NCBI GenBank assembly: GCA_031426815.1
Contig: JASJPG010000034.1
Coordinates: forward strand, 69,312 to 133,311
DNA from: PFJX01 sp031426815
GTDB lineage: Bacteria > Pseudomonadota > Gammaproteobacteria > Burkholderiales > Thiobacillaceae
Length of the DNA: 64,000 bases
Reading direction: 5' to 3'
Below are positions 61,054 to 64,000 of this stretch, piece after piece. Every line of letters starts with the position of its first letter. Position 1 is the first letter of the stretch. Under the pieces are notes generated by a model. The model had not been told where the DNA came from, searched no databases, and was given only the letters and a program-made list of their open reading frames with translations. Both the position numbers and the translations under genes were made by a program.

Positions 61054-61305
61054 ATGAGCACATTCAAGGAACGCATGCAGCCGGTCATCGATGGCCTGCC
61101 GGCAGGCGAGGACAAGGACACGTTGGTGGCGTTGATCGACACTCACGACAGCATGGAGCTGTCCGGCTTCAATCCAGGCCGCAGTGCCCGTGCGATGCGC
61201 CAGTATCTGCGGCAGAACGCCAACAAGGATGCCGGCGACCATGCCAGGCGGCCCCACGGCGCCTTCCCTGGCAAACCGCCCGGCACCCAACAGAACACCC
61301 AGTAA
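61054..61305 (+). CDS. Late-region hypothetical protein (83 aa)
   Basis: AAGGAG before ATG 61054. Contains KERMQPVIDGLPAGEDKDTL and a basic disordered tail. A terminator hairpin follows. Unknown role. Confidence 0.6.
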   Translation: MSTFKERMQPVIDGLPAGEDKDTLVALIDTHDSMELSGFNPGRSARAMRQYLRQNANKDAGDHARRPHGAFPGKPPGTQQNTQ

Positions 61306-61329
61306 CACCCAATTATTTCCCATCCCTGG

Positions 61330-61359
61330 AACCCGCCCTTGAGGCGGGTTTCGCGTTTT
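61330..61359 (+). terminator. Terminator after the tail module
   Basis: 7-bp stem ACCCGCC (61331-61337) / GGCGGGT (61343-61349) with a 5-nt loop followed by a T-rich tail. Separates tail and lysis genes, possibly only partly. Confidence 0.7.
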
Positions 61360-61374
61360 ATGGAGTACTGAAAC

Positions 61375-61668
61375 ATGACTGAACCCCTGATCGAGCGGCG
61401 CAAGGCCGTGACGCTACCCCAGGATGAACTGGAGAAATTGCTGGAATGCGCCGCCGCGCGGGGCGCGAAATCCGCCCTGCATAGCGTGGGTCTGGACGGT
61501 GAAGACGCCGCCCACGACATCCGAGAGCTGCGCAATCTGCTCGATGCTTTCAATGAGGCCAAGAAGACCGCTGGCCTGACCATTGTGAAGATGCTGATCA
61601 CCGGCTTGGTCTTGGCGGTCGTCGCTGGAACCGTCCTGAAACTGAAGATCTTCGGGAGCGCGCCATGA
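61375..61668 (+). CDS. DUF6127-like small membrane protein
   Basis: A 97-aa protein with RRKAVTLPQDELEKLLECAA at the N-terminus and one C-terminal transmembrane helix (IVKMLITGLVLAVVAGTVL). Precedes the holin with a 4-base overlap; may be a lysis regulator (inference). Confidence 0.7.
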   Translation: MTEPLIERRKAVTLPQDELEKLLECAAARGAKSALHSVGLDGEDAAHDIRELRNLLDAFNEAKKTAGLTIVKMLITGLVLAVVAGTVLKLKIFGSAP

Positions 61669-62138
61669 TCGAGACCTTGCTGGGTGGATTGCTGGGCGGG
61701 GCCTTCCGGCTCGCGCCCGAGGTGCTGAAGTGGCTGGATCGCAAGGGCGAACGGGGTCACGAACTGGCGATGCAGGACAAGGCGCTGGAATTCGAGAAGA
61801 TTCGGGGGGCGCAGCGCATGGCCGAGATCGGGGCAAGTGCCGAGGCGGCTTGGAACACCGGGGCCATCGAGGCGTTGCGCGATGCCGTGCGCAACCAGGG
61901 TGAAAAAACTGGAGTGGCTTGGGCAGATGCGATCTCGTCCAGCGTGCGGCCGGTAATCACCTACTGGTTCATGGCCTTGTACTGCGCGGCCAAAACGGCG
62001 GCCTTCGCGGCAGCCATCAATGGCGGGGCGCTGTGGAGTGTGGCGGTCGTTCATGCCTGGACAGATGCCGATCAGGCGTTATGGGCCGGAGTGCTGAATT
62101 TCTGGTTTCTCGGACGCGTGTTCGATCGGATGCGGTGA
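61665..62138 (+). CDS. Holin (3TM-type)
   Basis: A 157-aa protein with hydrophobic segments ITYWFMALYCAAKTAAFAAA and ALWAGVLNFWFLGRV and a charged N-terminal helical part (ALEFEKIRGAQRMAEIGASA), as in Phage_holin_3 proteins. Overlaps the muramidase start by one base. Confidence 0.8.
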   Translation: MIETLLGGLLGGAFRLAPEVLKWLDRKGERGHELAMQDKALEFEKIRGAQRMAEIGASAEAAWNTGAIEALRDAVRNQGEKTGVAWADAISSSVRPVITYWFMALYCAAKTAAFAAAINGGALWSVAVVHAWTDADQALWAGVLNFWFLGRVFDRMR

Positions 62139-62593
62139 TGCAGGTGCCACAGGCGGCCATCGATCTGGCTAAGCGATTTGAGGGGTTTCATCAGGTGCCG
62201 AAGTCGGACCCGCTGCGGCGGGCGCACCCGTATGTCTGCCCTGCGGGTTATTGGACGATCGGGTACGGGCATCTCTGTGATCCGAAGCACCCGCCGATCA
62301 CGGTGGCCGAGGCTGAGATCTATCTGGCACGGGATCTGGTAACGGCGCTGAACGCCACGCTGCACTACTGCCCGGTGTTGGCCACCGAGCCCGAGGGGCG
62401 ACTCGCAGCCATCGTCGACTTCACGTTTAACCTCGGTGCTGGGCGCCTGCAGACGTCGACGCTTCGGCGGCGGATCAATCAACGGGACTGGGCGCAAGTG
62501 GCAAGCGAAATCAGACGATGGGTTCGAGGCGGTGGGAGGGTGCTTCCCGGGTTGGCCGCTAGACGCGAGGCGGAAGCTGAACTGCTCAGGTAA
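62138..62593 (+). CDS. Endolysin, phage muramidase (GH24)
   Basis: A 151-aa lysozyme. The catalytic Glu is in LAKRFEGFH, followed by AHPYVCPAGYWTIGYGH (Thr and Gly-Tyr-Gly-His) and LAAIVDFTFNLGAGRLQTST. No signal peptide, so release depends on the holin. TGATG overlap. Confidence 0.92.
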   Translation: MQVPQAAIDLAKRFEGFHQVPKSDPLRRAHPYVCPAGYWTIGYGHLCDPKHPPITVAEAEIYLARDLVTALNATLHYCPVLATEPEGRLAAIVDFTFNLGAGRLQTSTLRRRINQRDWAQVASEIRRWVRGGGRVLPGLAARREAEAELLR

Positions 62594-62716
62594 GACCTGA
62601 TGGAGCAGGAGGTAGCTTGCTCGACTGGCCAAGCCGATTGACAAACCCATAATCGTATCAAGAGTTTTGCTCAGAGCAAGACTCCTTTAAACTTCAAATT
62701 CACAAGGACGGCGACA

Positions 62717-63202
62717 ATGAAAATCTACACAATTGGCTACGAAGGTCTTGACATTGATGGGTTCATGTCGCTGCTGGCAGATAACGACATCGAAACCGTC
62801 GTCGACGTTCGTGAAATGCCATTGTCCCGCAAACCGGGGTTTTCCAAGAAGTCGCTCGAGGCTGCCCTGAATCTCTCCGGGCGCGAGTACGTCCATATGG
62901 TGGCGCTGGGCTGCCCGAAGCCGATCCGGGATCGGTACCGCGAGGACGGGAACTGGAAGCGCTACACCGAAGGCTTCCTGAAATATCTGGCGTCACAGGA
63001 TGAAGCGGTCGCCGAGTTGTCAACGCTGGCGACAACCTCCAATTGCGCATTGCTCTGCTACGAGGCCGATTACAACTTCTGTCACCGCACGATGGTGGCT
63101 AATGCGGTGAAACAGCAGACTCATGCCCGCGTCCAGCACCTTCAGGCCAGCGACCTCAAAAATCAAAACTGTCCTGGGGAGTCGGTGTTGGTTTTTGCTT
63201 AG
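62717..63202 (+). CDS. DUF488 family protein
   Basis: A 161-aa protein: MKIYTIGYEGLDIDGFMSLL, VVDVREMPLSRKPGFSK and the Cys/His motif LLCYEADYNFCHR. DUF488 proteins are of unknown function and often occur near DNA-processing genes. ATG after AAGGACGG. The end overlaps the convergent next gene by 47 bases. Confidence 0.88.
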   Translation: MKIYTIGYEGLDIDGFMSLLADNDIETVVDVREMPLSRKPGFSKKSLEAALNLSGREYVHMVALGCPKPIRDRYREDGNWKRYTEGFLKYLASQDEAVAELSTLATTSNCALLCYEADYNFCHRTMVANAVKQQTHARVQHLQASDLKNQNCPGESVLVFA

Positions 63203-63905
63203 GCGGGTAGATCACACTGATGATGAGCCATTGATGCGGAAACCGATGCTGGTTGCCCATCAGAAACATCAAATCCCTTTCCGGTAGTTGCTCGCCAAGT
63301 TTGGCGCGAAATGGGGCCTCCCATCCTTTGCCGTGACTCTTTCGGCAGTTCCAGAAAAGTGCACCGGCCTCCCAATCGATAATCTTGTGGCGGAAAACTT
63401 TCTCGCCATTGGGCGTGTCGCAAACGTATCGGTAATGGAAGTCATAGGGAACTTTCCGAAGTTCCTTGACGTGCTGACGGGCCTCCGCTTCCGTGAACAG
63501 ATTTCCCTGCATCTCATCTCTCAGCAAGATTGCCTTCTCATCGTCTGTCCAGTCAGGACGATCCGCGTCTGAAATAACCAACTCATCAAGTCGCTTTGGG
63601 CGCAGCAGAGCCAGCGTATAGCCATGAGCTAGTCGGCTTGATTCGACATCCTCGAAATTCGTGAATGATGGAATCTTGTCGATCCACGGTAAACGATCAG
63701 TCCAGTTGCGCTTGGTTTCAATGGTCTCGTGGCAATTGATCGTGTCCACGCAGATTTTGTGGCTTTCCCGACGATGATCGGCCGGAGCCTTCTCGACCAG
63801 GACGTCAATCCATTGCCATTTTTTGAACTGCTGACCGCGCTCGATTAGCCTGAAAGGGACAGGAAACAGCCGCATCATCACACCCGAATGGGTGATGCCG
63901 GCCAC
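63156..63905 (-). CDS. Hypothetical protein paired with DUF488 (N-terminus uncertain)
   Basis: About 249 aa from GTG 63905. N-terminal GITHSGVMMRLFPVPFRLIE, central LALLRPKRLDELVISDADRP and C-terminal LMFLMGNQHRFPHQWLIISV. The family usually starts earlier with a KTYPSPSxKYxETxCxAGI-like stretch. Here PSPSTKYSETSCVAG is encoded upstream of GTG, but the frame meets TGA (near 63964) with no ATG between, so the start may be degraded or non-canonical. Confidence 0.7.
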   Translation of the reverse strand: MAGITHSGVMMRLFPVPFRLIERGQQFKKWQWIDVLVEKAPADHRRESHKICVDTINCHETIETKRNWTDRLPWIDKIPSFTNFEDVESSRLAHGYTLALLRPKRLDELVISDADRPDWTDDEKAILLRDEMQGNLFTEAEARQHVKELRKVPYDFHYRYVCDTPNGEKVFRHKIIDWEAGALFWNCRKSHGKGWEAPFRAKLGEQLPERDLMFLMGNQHRFPHQWLIISVIYPPKQKPTPTPQDSFDF

Positions 63906-64000
63906 GCAGGATGTCTCCGAATACTTGGTACTTGGCGAAGGGTAACCTGAATCCGTGACACCAATTCACTGCCCAAACTTCTGAGCGGCAAACGTCCACC

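Overview
The window looks like a betaproteobacterial chromosome carrying a large siphovirus-type prophage or phage-derived island. The taxonomic clue is the tmRNA at 973-1333, whose tag peptide reads ANDETYALAA, a form I associate with Neisseria/Chromobacterium-type Betaproteobacteria. Host-like features occupy roughly 1-8.1 kb: a secreted protein made of 12-13 residue DP repeats (running off the left edge), ssrA, and a minus-strand operon of a glyoxalase-fold (VOC) protein, a LodA/GoxA-type cysteine tryptophylquinone oxidase fused to a heme-oxygenase-like diiron domain, and a LodB-like flavoprotein.

From about 8.1 to 62.6 kb the content is phage or mobile. A minus-strand cassette (63-aa protein, DUF2924, serine recombinase, HTH protein) is followed by a plus-strand accessory island for DNA metabolism: secreted nuclease, SRAP/YedK, two-S1 RNA-binding protein, divergent exonuclease VII XseA/XseB, a GIY-YIG protein, and a LexA-like/UmuD/UmuC operon with two unknown genes behind it. 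A low-GC pair encoding a membrane and an exported protein (22.2-23.4 kb), bracketed by 20-bp inverted repeats, may be a separate insertion.

24.25-31.46 kb is a tightly overlapping phage recombination/replication operon: HTH protein, Sak4-like ATPase, SSB-like protein, Cas4/RecB-like nuclease, primase-helicase and RuvC-like nuclease. It ends in two tandem terminators. A cluster of GTTTGCA repeats and two tandem ParB-methyltransferase fusions follow. 34.6-38.7 kb runs on the opposite strand and holds small unknown genes. Eight copies of an exactly 31-bp split element (GCTTGGCTTC-N8-ACAGCGCGTTCAT) lie there, each 31-39 nt upstream of a start codon. A ninth copy precedes the DUF2924/recombinase genes at 10.4 kb and links the two loci. 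This array is the most unusual structure in the window.

38.75-62.6 kb is the late region: lambda-like packaging and head genes (terminase, gpW, portal, S49 protease with internal scaffold, decoration protein, capsid, FII-like connector), a tail module with a probable -1 frameshift (T7 slippery run) making a G/GT pair, tape measure, a non-lambda-like tail-tip set, a holin and a muramidase. Morons on the opposite strand (Cdd1-like HhH, pRiA4b ORF-3-like) interrupt it. The right edge carries a DUF488 protein and an overlapping convergent gene. No tRNA gene or CRISPR array was seen.
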